The notes beneath the pieces are model-generated. The model ran no database searches, had not been told where the DNA came from, and saw only the letters and a list, made by a program, of their open reading frames with translations. The position numbers were made by a program, and so were the translations under genes. Shown here piece by piece: positions 15,713 through 23,702 of a DNA stretch of 64,000 nucleotides. How positions within the stretch are numbered: position 1 is the stretch's first letter; the number at the start of each line of letters is the position of its first letter. Source of the stretch: Bacteroidota bacterium (GTDB lineage Bacteria; Bacteroidota; Bacteroidia; 2-12-FULL-35-15); assembly GCA_029237775.1 (NCBI GenBank), contig JAQZBR010000007.1, forward strand, positions 124,001 to 188,000. Reading direction: 5' to 3'.

Positions 15713-15740
15713 GAGATTCCGTGTCGCAGCACGGAATGAC
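15713..15740. repeat. REP-like palindrome B2
   Basis: GAGATTCCGTG, a 6-base loop TCGCAG, then CACGGAATGAC; near-identical to the palindrome at 20612. Confidence 0.75.
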
Positions 15741-15774
15741 GATACTTTTGAGTAACCTTATGAATACATGAAAA

Positions 15775-17052
15775 TTACTTCAACGGAACCCTCTTCCCGT
15801 CCTGCATTGCGATCACGAAGGCATCCTTAAAGCCGTTTTTACGAAGTGAGGCCTGCAGGCGAACAGCATCGTCCTGTTTTGAGAATTCTCCTGCTGTGTA
15901 TTTATATATTCCTTTATCCTCATACTCACCCGGCTTTTCAACACCTTTGAATTTATCGGATGTCAAAGCGATCTTTTTGTCTGAAGAGGCGATCTGCACT
16001 TTGTAAACTATTGGTGTTTTTGGAGTTTCATCAACCTTAACCGGTGGAGTCTTTATTTCTTTCGGAGGATTATCCGCCTTTACAACAGGATCTTTTTTCT
16101 CCTCCGGTTTTCCTTTGGATGTATCAACAGGCTCTTTGATTCCGGCTTTTGCTTTTTTCATCTCCGCAATCTCAACCGAATCTTCTTTGCTGAGTTTATA
16201 CGATTCCTGCTTCTCGAAATCATCATCGTATTTTTTAGCCACGCCTTCCACCTCATCTTTATATTCCCTGAAAGCCTTATATAAACCTGAGGCAATATAA
16301 TCCTGGCCTTTCACTGAACCTAAGAATTGTTCTTCCTCGGGATTCGTCAGAAAGCCTATCTCCGTTAATACGCTAGGCATAAATGTCCGCCACAACACCC
16401 AAAGACTAGCACGCTTCACTCCTTTGTCGGCCCTCCCCGCTTTTCCCCTGTACTGTTTCTGAACCTTAGATGCAAAACTTAAGCTCTGCTGCAAATAAGT
16501 ATCCGTAAACATGCTCATGATGATATACGACTCGTCCGAATTAGGATCGAATCCGTCATATTTTTTCACGTAATTGTCCTCCAGTAAAATGGCAGAGTTC
16601 TCACGCTTTGCAACATCCAGCTTTCCGGCTTCATTCTTTAATCCCATTACATAGGTTTCAGCACCATGCGCATCATCATTGCAAATATCCTTCTTTAATT
16701 TTTTATCGCGGTAGCATGCGGAGTTACAATGGATACAAACAAACAGATCGGCCTTGGCCTTATTGGCGATCTCAGCTCTCGCCTGTAATTCGAGGAACAC
16801 ATCGGTCTTGCGTGTATACACCACCTTCACGTCCTTCATGTTATCCTCAATATATTTCCCGAGCTTTAAAGCTACCGCCAGAGCCACGTCTTTTTCCTTG
16901 TATTTGCTTCCGTGGCAACCGGGATCTTTCCCACCGTGTCCGGCATCAATTACAATAGTTTTTACGGCAAATACTGGCGTGAATTTTGGGGTGTACGAGG
17001 TCCAAAAAAATGAGCAAATAACAAGGCTGGATATGATGAGAATCTTTTTCAC
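15775..17052 (-). CDS. N-acetylmuramoyl-L-alanine amidase (Amidase_3)
   Basis: 425 residues. After a signal peptide (about 1-28) comes an Amidase_3 domain with all zinc ligands visible: H39 in VIDAGHGG, E53 in KEKDVAL and H108 in FVCIHCNS, plus the catalytic Glu231 in LTEIGF. The enzyme cleaves the bond between MurNAc and the stem peptide in the periplasm during cell separation. A Lys/Pro-rich linker (about 285-340) leads to a C-terminal SPOR-like domain beginning YKVQIASSDKKI (about 348), which in other proteins binds denuded glycan at the septum. Transcribed divergently from the LptD-like gene. Three Cys in the insertion after residue 110 are unusual for the family. Confidence 0.9.
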   Translation of the reverse strand: MKKILIISSLVICSFFWTSYTPKFTPVFAVKTIVIDAGHGGKDPGCHGSKYKEKDVALAVALKLGKYIEDNMKDVKVVYTRKTDVFLELQARAEIANKAKADLFVCIHCNSACYRDKKLKKDICNDDAHGAETYVMGLKNEAGKLDVAKRENSAILLEDNYVKKYDGFDPNSDESYIIMSMFTDTYLQQSLSFASKVQKQYRGKAGRADKGVKRASLWVLWRTFMPSVLTEIGFLTNPEEEQFLGSVKGQDYIASGLYKAFREYKDEVEGVAKKYDDDFEKQESYKLSKEDSVEIAEMKKAKAGIKEPVDTSKGKPEEKKDPVVKADNPPKEIKTPPVKVDETPKTPIVYKVQIASSDKKIALTSDKFKGVEKPGEYEDKGIYKYTAGEFSKQDDAVRLQASLRKNGFKDAFVIAMQDGKRVPLK

Positions 17053-17153
17053 GTTAATTTCTGTTAATCCGGAATTGACCTTCTGGCCAAGCCTTTTTTC
17101 TTGTTTTTTTTAGTTAGTTTTGAGCCTGAAATTGAATAGTGGTACTATAAACA

Positions 17154-17161
17154 CAAAAATA
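17154..17161 (-). promoter_or_regulatory. -7 box TATTTTTG upstream of the amidase gene
   Basis: Exact TAnnTTTG on the minus strand in the divergent region between the amidase and LptD genes; would give a leader of about 95 bases. Confidence 0.4.
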
Positions 17162-17171
17162 GCGGTATAAA

Positions 17172-19688
17172 TTGCGTTCGAATCCGGTAAAAACATATTT
17201 TATCCTCGCTTGCCTGTTAATAACTGCGCTTCTGCGTACCTCTGCGCAAACTGCCCCTGCTGTAAAACCCGATACCATTACGAAAACCGTTCCAAAACCT
17301 CTCCTGGACGATAAAGTTGACTACACTGCAGATGATTCAATGATTACCGACATCACCAATCAGAAAGCTTATCTGTATAATCATGCGTCCGTTGTTTACC
17401 AGGACATGACTCTTAAAGCCGGTTACATTGAGATCGATTTCAAGAACAATACAGTTTATGCTTATGGTGTAAAAGACAGCACGGGCAAAGAAGTCCAGCG
17501 TCCCGACTTCAAAAACAAAGACGGGCAGTACGTTGCAGGGTTCATAGCATACAACTTCGATACAAAAAAAGGAAAGATCAAGGATGTGATCACACAGCAG
17601 GACGAAGGCTTCATCCACGGAAGTGACATTAAGAAAGATACCGGAGATGTTTATTATGTAAAGGATGGTAAATACACGACTTGCGACCTTGATCACCCTC
17701 ACTATTACATTGGCGCAAAAAAGATCAAGGTTATTCCTGAAGATAAGATCATTACCGGTCCGGCCGAATTGTGGATCGCAGACATCCCGACTCCACTCGT
17801 TTTACCCTTTGGTTATTTCCCTAATAAAAAAGGAAGACGTTCCGGGATCCTGATGCCAAGCTATGGTGAATCAGTTAACTGGGGATTTTTCCTGAAGGAT
17901 GGAGGATTTTACTTTGGAGGTAATGAATATATGGATCTTGCGCTAACAGGAGATATTTATTCTAACGGGAGCTACGGAGCACGTGCCGCTACTAATTACA
18001 GAAAACGGTATCGTTTTGACGGAGGGTTGAACCTGAGTTATTCCAGAACGCTGAATGGTGATGTTGAATTACCGAATACAACTGTAGAAAACAATTTCTT
18101 TGTTCGCTGGCGGCATGCACAGGATCCGAAGGCGCATCCGAGCAGCCGCTTTTCAGCAGATGTGAATGCAGGAAGCAGCAGGTATAACAAATTCAATGGA
18201 AGCGTAACCGGAGATTATTTACAAAGTAATTTCATGTCGAACATTTCCTATTCAAAAACATTTACCGGGACTCCGTTTAATTTTGCGGCTAATGCAAGAC
18301 ACAATCAAAATACCATCACGAAGAAGATGGATATTACACTTCCTGAATTAACCTTTTCAATGAACAGGATCAATCCTTTCAAGAATAAACAACGTGTAAC
18401 CAACAAATGGTATGATAAGATCGGGATCAGCGCCACCGCTAACGCGAGAAATGAGATCAGCGCGTATGATTCAACTCTTTTCACTGATCAGACTTTACAG
18501 CAGATGCGAAACGGAGTAAGGTTGAGTGTTCCGATCAGCACCTCCTTTAACGTGCTGAAATATTTTACCGTCACACCCTTGATCAACACCTCAAGCACCA
18601 TGTATTTTAAAACCATCGAAAAACATCTGGATGCGGAAACGAATACCATTATTACTGACACTGTGCCGGGTACTGTATTTGCCAATGAATTCGGGCTTTC
18701 AGCAAGTGTTAATACACGATTATATGGTGATTATTATTTTCGTACCAAAAGGTTAAAACAGATCCGTCATGTTGCGGTACCTCAACTAACCGCAAGTTAT
18801 CGCCCTGATTTTTCCGAAACGAAATACGGTTATTATAAAACATTCGCTGCAGATACTATCAGCTACAAACCTACCCAATACTCTATTTTTCAGAATGGTG
18901 TTTTCGGTTCCCCGGCTGCAGGCAGATCGGGTACTTTGAATTTCAGCCTGAACAATACCATTGAAGCAAAGCGGAAAACAGAAAGTGATTCCGGAAGTGT
19001 ATTCAAAAAAGTTTCACTGATTGATAATTTCGGGGTTTCATTTGCCTATAATATGGCTGTTGTAAAACGTAACTGGAGCAATATTAATTTCACAGGCCGG
19101 ACAAGGCTTTTCAAGGCGCTTGATATTAATGCCAGCACTACTTTGAATCCCTATCAGATCGACACAGCCGGAGTTGAGCTTGAACGATTTGAATGGAATA
19201 ACGGAAGGCTCGGCCGTCTGGTCAATTCATATGTAACACTTAGTACGAGCCTTCACCCGAAAACGAAGCAGGGAGCTAAACCTGTGAGTAATAATGCGAC
19301 CCAGGATCAAATGGATTATATCAATTCGCATCCTGAAGCTTACGTTGATTTTAACATTCCATGGAACCTGAGTGTATTCTATACAATAAATTACAGTCGT
19401 CCTGACCTTGCGTCTTCAGAAATAACCACCCAGTCTTTAAGCTTTAATGGAGACGTGAGCCTTACAAAAAAATGGAAAGTAAGTCTCTCTTCAGGATATG
19501 ATTTCACCAGCAAGAAAATGACTCTAACTTCGATTAATATTTACCGCGATTTGCATTGCTGGGAAATGCGATTTAACTGGGTTCCCTTCGGGTTTCGCCA
19601 GAGTTTCTCCATTGATATAAATGTTAAGGCATCAGTTCTGAAAGATCTTAAGCTGAGCAGGAGAAAAGACTGGCAGGATTATCAGTAG
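17172..19688 (+). CDS. lptD: LPS-assembly protein LptD-like
   Basis: 838 residues from a TTG start; an in-frame TAG lies 9 bases upstream and no ATG precedes the signal peptide (about 1-26, ending RTSAQ), so TTG is the only sensible start. An N-terminal OstA/LptA-type jellyroll (about 50-215) with repeats like QKAYLYNHASVVYQ and KDGKYTTCDLDHPHYYI is followed by a long C-terminal outer-membrane barrel (about 240-838). The signature PLVLPFGYFPNKKGRRSGIL, where periplasmic and barrel parts meet, is typical of Bacteroidota LptD. It inserts LPS into the outer leaflet. Divergent from the amidase, a conserved pairing in this phylum. Confidence 0.85.
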   Translation: MRSNPVKTYFILACLLITALLRTSAQTAPAVKPDTITKTVPKPLLDDKVDYTADDSMITDITNQKAYLYNHASVVYQDMTLKAGYIEIDFKNNTVYAYGVKDSTGKEVQRPDFKNKDGQYVAGFIAYNFDTKKGKIKDVITQQDEGFIHGSDIKKDTGDVYYVKDGKYTTCDLDHPHYYIGAKKIKVIPEDKIITGPAELWIADIPTPLVLPFGYFPNKKGRRSGILMPSYGESVNWGFFLKDGGFYFGGNEYMDLALTGDIYSNGSYGARAATNYRKRYRFDGGLNLSYSRTLNGDVELPNTTVENNFFVRWRHAQDPKAHPSSRFSADVNAGSSRYNKFNGSVTGDYLQSNFMSNISYSKTFTGTPFNFAANARHNQNTITKKMDITLPELTFSMNRINPFKNKQRVTNKWYDKIGISATANARNEISAYDSTLFTDQTLQQMRNGVRLSVPISTSFNVLKYFTVTPLINTSSTMYFKTIEKHLDAETNTIITDTVPGTVFANEFGLSASVNTRLYGDYYFRTKRLKQIRHVAVPQLTASYRPDFSETKYGYYKTFAADTISYKPTQYSIFQNGVFGSPAAGRSGTLNFSLNNTIEAKRKTESDSGSVFKKVSLIDNFGVSFAYNMAVVKRNWSNINFTGRTRLFKALDINASTTLNPYQIDTAGVELERFEWNNGRLGRLVNSYVTLSTSLHPKTKQGAKPVSNNATQDQMDYINSHPEAYVDFNIPWNLSVFYTINYSRPDLASSEITTQSLSFNGDVSLTKKWKVSLSSGYDFTSKKMTLTSINIYRDLHCWEMRFNWVPFGFRQSFSIDINVKASVLKDLKLSRRKDWQDYQ

Positions 19689-19753
19689 TTCTGGTTGTTA
19701 TATATTTTACATAGTTGCGAATCAGCATTCACAGAACCTGGCAAAACAAACGA

Positions 19754-20263
19754 ATGACACAAAAAAAACTTATGGAGGCGAAAAGATCAAAACTAAATCT
19801 AAAAAAAATTGTAATTGTACTTGTCATACTTTTTATTGTCATTCAGGCTTTCAGAATCGACAAGACAAACCCGATCCTTGATCCATCGAAAGACTTTATG
19901 AGTCTGAGTTCTCCTCCTTCGAATGTTGCCAATATACTTAATTCTTCCTGCTATGACTGCCATTCCAACGCTACGACTTACCCCTGGTACACAAATATTT
20001 CCCCGGTTTCATGGTGGATCAAGCATCATATTGATGAAGGACGTGAAGAACTAAACTTTTCAGTTTGGGGCGATTACTCTTCCAGAAAAAAAGATCATAA
20101 GTTGAAGGAAGCAGTAGAACTGGTTGAATCTAATGAAATGCCAATGGAGTCCTATCTCTGGGTACACGGCAACGCGAAACTGGATGAAACACAGAAACAA
20201 TTGCTTATCTCTTTCTTTAATTCTCTGAGAACTCATGAGAGTGATAAGCCGAGGGGGAAGTAA
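19754..20263 (+). CDS. Membrane-anchored heme-binding domain protein (Haem_bd type)
   Basis: 169 residues from ATG 19754; the frame can be extended upstream to a TTG, but this adds only charged residues. One N-terminal transmembrane helix (about 16-33) is followed by a periplasmic domain with a single c-type heme motif CYDCH at 66-70, then SNATTYPWYTNISPVSWW and the downstream NEMPMESYLWVHG segment, a pattern I associate with the Haem_bd family. It probably carries one covalently bound heme c and functions in electron transfer or heme sensing outside the inner membrane. No partner is evident next door. It follows lptD by 65 bases. Confidence 0.78.
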   Translation: MTQKKLMEAKRSKLNLKKIVIVLVILFIVIQAFRIDKTNPILDPSKDFMSLSSPPSNVANILNSSCYDCHSNATTYPWYTNISPVSWWIKHHIDEGREELNFSVWGDYSSRKKDHKLKEAVELVESNEMPMESYLWVHGNAKLDETQKQLLISFFNSLRTHESDKPRGK

Positions 20264-20286
20264 GTATCTTCTAATACCGTTTTTTC

Positions 20287-20314
20287 GTCATCCCGTGCCA
20301 CGACACGGGATCTC
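20287..20314. repeat. REP-like palindrome B3 (left end of copy 3)
   Basis: GTCATCCCGTGCCACGACACG then GGATCTC; the arms ATCCCGTG/CACGGGAT pair perfectly. Confidence 0.7.
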
Positions 20315-20343
20315 TCAATAATCTTAAACGCAAGAGTCGTTTT

Positions 20344-20596
20344 ATGGATTTAAATAAGGCATATGTTTATATTTTGTCAAACGCGGCAAGAACCGTTTTG
20401 TATATTGGTGTCACTGGTAGTGTGTATACTCAAAAATATAACATACATGATCTTATGTACTTTGAAATCCATAGCGAAATAAAGAGCGCAATAAAAAAGA
20501 GAAAAGCAACTGAAGGAGTGGAAAAGAGAATGGAAGATTGAATTGATCAAAACAATGAATGAAGAAATGGTTGATCTCGCAAAAGACTGGAAATAA
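20344..20596 (+). pseudogene. GIY-YIG endonuclease remnant (internal deletion plus frameshift)
   Basis: The start codes for AYVYILSNAARTVLYIGVTG, a clear GIY-YIG opening. Compared with the intact copy, about 15 codons are then missing, including the helix with the catalytic Arg, and the frame resumes at YTQKYNIHDLMYFEIHSEI. A run of six A (20493-20498) carries a one-base insertion; past it, the correct frame reads REKQLKEWKREWKIELIKTM and ends at TAA 20594-20596 after EEMVDLAKDWK. Without correcting the frame, a 65-residue product would end at 20541. Two independent lesions make this a dead gene. Confidence 0.82.
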
Positions 20597-20611
20597 AAGC
20601 TAAATTTTAGT

Positions 20612-20639
20612 GAGATTCCGTGTCGTAGCACGGAATGAC
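20612..20639. repeat. REP-like palindrome B4 (right end of copy 3)
   Basis: GAGATTCCGTG, loop TCGTAG, CACGGAATGAC; inverted relative to the left end. Confidence 0.75.
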
Positions 20640-20673
20640 CGACATCCTGCGAAAGCACAATCCAAAAAAAACA

Positions 20674-20706
20674 AAAAGCCCTCCCGGGATTCGGGAGGGC
20701 TTTTGT
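20674..20706. terminator. Bidirectional rho-independent terminator
   Basis: AAGCCCTCCCG pairs with CGGGAGGGCTT around a short loop, with A-rich sequence before and T-rich after, so it can work on both strands. On the minus strand it ends the FG-GAP protein gene. Confidence 0.88.
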
Positions 20707-20723
20707 TTTATTATTCTCTAATT

Positions 20724-23639
20724 TTAGTTCTTTACAAAACGCTGAACGCTTTGAGCAGTATCGGTACTTACTTTGATCATATAAGCACCTTTTGAAAGTG
20801 CAGAGATGTTCATTTGGATCTGATCATTTGAATTGTATGATCCTTCAGAAATCATTCTTCCTGCAAGATCAACAATTGTTACCACTACTTTTCCATTGAC
20901 AGATGAGTTTAATTTTACAGTTAAATTATCTGTTGCCGGATTCGGGTAAACAACCGCTACTCCATTCATGCTGCTTTCTGCAATTCCTGTAACACCGGTT
21001 ACGGTTGCTGTTACAGGTATTCTCGGGCTGGTACAAACCTGAGAAGGAGTTTGAACTTTCCAGTCATAGAAATAATAGAAAGCTGCGCTGGTAGTCGTTG
21101 TTCCTGTCCATCCGTTTGTGATAGAAACCAAACCGTTCAAAGTGTACGGATAAGATACTCCACCGCTGCTTCTTTGTAATTCAGGAGAAGCGTTTCCAAG
21201 ATTGGTGTTGTTCACCGATGTTTTAGTAGTTAAACGATAGCCTGTTCCCGGATTTAAAGGGAAGTTAAGTGTTACAACTGTTGAATCTACAGGAATATTA
21301 ACTACGAGATTATTGATCACAGTTCCACTGTTATCAAGTAACAGAATCTCCCGTGTGCCTGCGGTGTTGGTATAAACCTTTACAGTTTTCAGTGTACATG
21401 GAGCAAACACATCAAAATCATCTCCCCCGTTTATTGTAGTTGCACTGTAATCTGTAGAACCGGAATGGTAGATCTGCCCTGTAGAGCTTGTTGTTCCCGG
21501 ATATGTTGTGCTTTCCTGGACGTAATAAGTGGTAGTGTTCGTCAGAACAGGAGTGTTGTAAGTTCCGCCTGTTCCAAGCAATGTTCCTGCAGAAGGCAGA
21601 TCATACCATGCTAAAGACCCGCCATTGCTTGTCGCAGTAAGCGTATAAGATGCTGGTCCAAGTCCTGTTGCACCAGTTCCTGTTGGAGAAGGCGCTGCTA
21701 AAACATTAACCGCAACCGGTGCAGCGCTAAAGCTGGAGCAATTGCCCTGAATAGTTAAAGAATATGTTCCTGAAGTAGTAGGATTAATTGTTTGAGTATT
21801 GGCTGTAAACCCGCCCGGACCTGACCATGCATAAGATGTGGCAGGTGTGCTTGTTAACTCATAAGCCCCGGCACATGAAGATGATCCAGTTGAAGTCACT
21901 GTAGGTGTTTGATCAGGGTTTAATGTCACACCAATCGAAGGTGAGATGTTGGAACATGAACCTGATGTAACCATCACATTAAATGTTCCTGTTGTAGAAG
22001 TAGAAATAGATTGCGTTGTTGCAGAAGTTGACCACAAATAAGATGTGTATCCACTAACCGCAGTAAGTGTAGTTGATTGGCCTGTACATAAAATTACCGG
22101 ACCAGGGATCACATTGTTAGTGATTGAGCAGGTATTTTCCACTGCAGTTACAAACTGATCTGCCGGAAGCGAACCAAAAGTGGTAGTACCGCCTGCAGGC
22201 CAGTCGATAGTTGCACTGGTAATGGATGTGCTGCTTCCAATCCCGAAATGCAACTGCATTGAATTTGCAGTTCCATAAGTTTCGCCTGCTCTTACCTCAC
22301 GCACCTGAGTTCCGAAAGCACCGGTGATTGTTACACGCGCCCCAACAGCACTTCTGTTGCTTAATGTACCGGTTAGATTGAAAGTGATGAAGTGATTTGA
22401 GTTATTTGTATTGTTGATGAACAATACATCCGCAGTGGTAGATGGAGTGTTATAAACATTACCATAAGAAGCGAGAACATCTATTCTTCCATCATGATTC
22501 AGATCTCCGGTCGCAAACGAAAGCATACCATTCGACTGTGAAGCGAATGTTGTTCCCGTCATTGCAGTGAATGTTTTATTTCCGTTGTTATGATACACCC
22601 AATATGAATCTCCCGAGCCACCACCGGATAAAAGAATATCTAAATATCCGTCATTATCAAAATCTTCCAGGATAGACTCAATTCCATCATTATTCCAGTT
22701 AAACCCTGTTGTTGCAGTAATATCAGTATAATGACCAGTACCGTCATTTTCCAGGATCTGGCTGGCTCCTGTATGGTTCATCATTAAAATATCAAAATCA
22801 CCATCGTTATCAATATCACCAAAGCTGGTTGTCCAGGTTTGTCTGAAGTTGCTTACTTCAATACCATAGGTTGCCGCAGCTTCAGTATAAACATTAGAAC
22901 CGTTATTCACATAAAGGCGGTCTCTTCTTCTCTGATCCGTGCTGCTGGAAGTACTCTGACGGCAATGTGCAACATAAAGATCAAGATCTCCGTCATTATC
23001 AAAATCGGTATAAACACTCCCATAATTACCTGAATCATACGGGTCACCCGAATAGGTCATCCCCGGGTAATCTTCCATATCGATCAGTGCTGTGGAAGGC
23101 GACTGCAGGGTCAATGTTCCCGAAATATTCTTATAGACCTTGGCATAATCAACATCATCACATACAGCAAGATCAACCCATCCATCGTTATTAAAATCTC
23201 CGAAAGTAACATTCTGAACAAAGTAAGAACCGCCTAAAGTTGTGGTCGCTGCAGTCATTGTTGTACCTGACCATCCAAGTTTAACAAGATACATAGAACC
23301 GTTTGTTCCGGTTGCGACATCTTTCCAGCCGTTATGATCCACGTCTGCCAAAGCCATTCCCCAAACATTTCCACCCCCTGTGATATTTCCAAGATTATAA
23401 TGTGTAAACGTCCCGTTTTGCTTCTGAAGGCTTACTACCAGGTTTTCCGACTGATCCATTTTTACCATGTCATCCAATCCGTCATTATTAACATCAACCA
23501 CAGAAATAGAATTTCCGCTATGCGTTGCTGTTGGAACAAGACTATTCATACTAGTAAATGAGAACTGTGCATAAGAGCCGGTAGCTCCAAGCAGAAAGGA
23601 CGCAAGTACAAATGAGCGTGAGAATGTAGTTTTTACCAT
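20724..23639 (-). CDS. Secreted FG-GAP/VCBS repeat protein with T9SS sorting tail
   Basis: 971 residues. Signal peptide about 1-24 (ending GSYA). The N-terminal part (about 40-400) contains at least six FG-GAP/VCBS repeats marked by Asp-rich calcium loops such as DVNNDGLDD, DFNNDGWVD, DFDNDGDLD, DIDNDGDFD and DLNHDGRID, expected to form a beta-propeller. Next comes an ASPIC/UnbV-like segment (about 420-500, AVGARVTITGAFG, VREVRAGETYG), then Ig-like/PKD-like repeats rich in Ser/Thr/Gly (about 515-880). The last 80 residues, from about VAVVYPNPATDNLTVKL, are a T9SS type A sorting domain that directs export across the outer membrane. Probable cell-surface adhesin or binding protein; ligand unknown. 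Confidence 0.88.
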   Translation of the reverse strand: MVKTTFSRSFVLASFLLGATGSYAQFSFTSMNSLVPTATHSGNSISVVDVNNDGLDDMVKMDQSENLVVSLQKQNGTFTHYNLGNITGGGNVWGMALADVDHNGWKDVATGTNGSMYLVKLGWSGTTMTAATTTLGGSYFVQNVTFGDFNNDGWVDLAVCDDVDYAKVYKNISGTLTLQSPSTALIDMEDYPGMTYSGDPYDSGNYGSVYTDFDNDGDLDLYVAHCRQSTSSSTDQRRRDRLYVNNGSNVYTEAAATYGIEVSNFRQTWTTSFGDIDNDGDFDILMMNHTGASQILENDGTGHYTDITATTGFNWNNDGIESILEDFDNDGYLDILLSGGGSGDSYWVYHNNGNKTFTAMTGTTFASQSNGMLSFATGDLNHDGRIDVLASYGNVYNTPSTTADVLFINNTNNSNHFITFNLTGTLSNRSAVGARVTITGAFGTQVREVRAGETYGTANSMQLHFGIGSSTSITSATIDWPAGGTTTFGSLPADQFVTAVENTCSITNNVIPGPVILCTGQSTTLTAVSGYTSYLWSTSATTQSISTSTTGTFNVMVTSGSCSNISPSIGVTLNPDQTPTVTSTGSSSCAGAYELTSTPATSYAWSGPGGFTANTQTINPTTSGTYSLTIQGNCSSFSAAPVAVNVLAAPSPTGTGATGLGPASYTLTATSNGGSLAWYDLPSAGTLLGTGGTYNTPVLTNTTTYYVQESTTYPGTTSSTGQIYHSGSTDYSATTINGGDDFDVFAPCTLKTVKVYTNTAGTREILLLDNSGTVINNLVVNIPVDSTVVTLNFPLNPGTGYRLTTKTSVNNTNLGNASPELQRSSGGVSYPYTLNGLVSITNGWTGTTTTSAAFYYFYDWKVQTPSQVCTSPRIPVTATVTGVTGIAESSMNGVAVVYPNPATDNLTVKLNSSVNGKVVVTIVDLAGRMISEGSYNSNDQIQMNISALSKGAYMIKVSTDTAQSVQRFVKN

Positions 23640-23702
23640 TTGTAATTTTTTAAATGTTTAAATAACTAATTAGTTTAGAGAGAGATAAAGTAAAGGAATT
23701 AA

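Larger units (their letters stand above)
15400..15774. other. Gene-free gap filled with dispersed repeats
   Basis: The only gap longer than 300 bases that contains no gene or gene remnant. It holds two palindromes of the GAGATTCCGTG family (15501-15551 and 15713-15740) and, between them, a copy of a roughly 97-base dispersed repeat. At 15420-15470 there is a weaker match to the ATCAGCGTTCCAT end of that repeat. I see no promoter, RNA gene or reading frame. Confidence 0.6.
20287..20639 (+). mobile_element. Decayed GIY-YIG unit, copy 3, with GTCATCC...GAGATTCC palindromic ends
   Basis: A degenerate GIY-YIG gene enclosed by two inverted palindromes of the B family (20287-20314 and 20612-20639). 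The design matches copies 1 and 2 (palindrome - gene - inverted palindrome), but the palindrome sequence is different and the gene is broken twice. The span is again 353 bases, which I take to be coincidence because the spacing inside differs. Confidence 0.5.

Noticed and set aside
20493-20498. The A-run frameshift in the third GIY-YIG gene as sequencing error restoring a functional gene
   Set aside because: Even with the frame corrected, about 15 codons including the catalytic Arg helix are missing, so the gene is dead anyway.
20287-20639. Exact 353-base length of the third GIY-YIG unit as a sign of fixed element size
   Set aside because: The spacing between palindromes and gene differs from copies 1 and 2, and the gene has a deletion, so equal length is probably coincidence.
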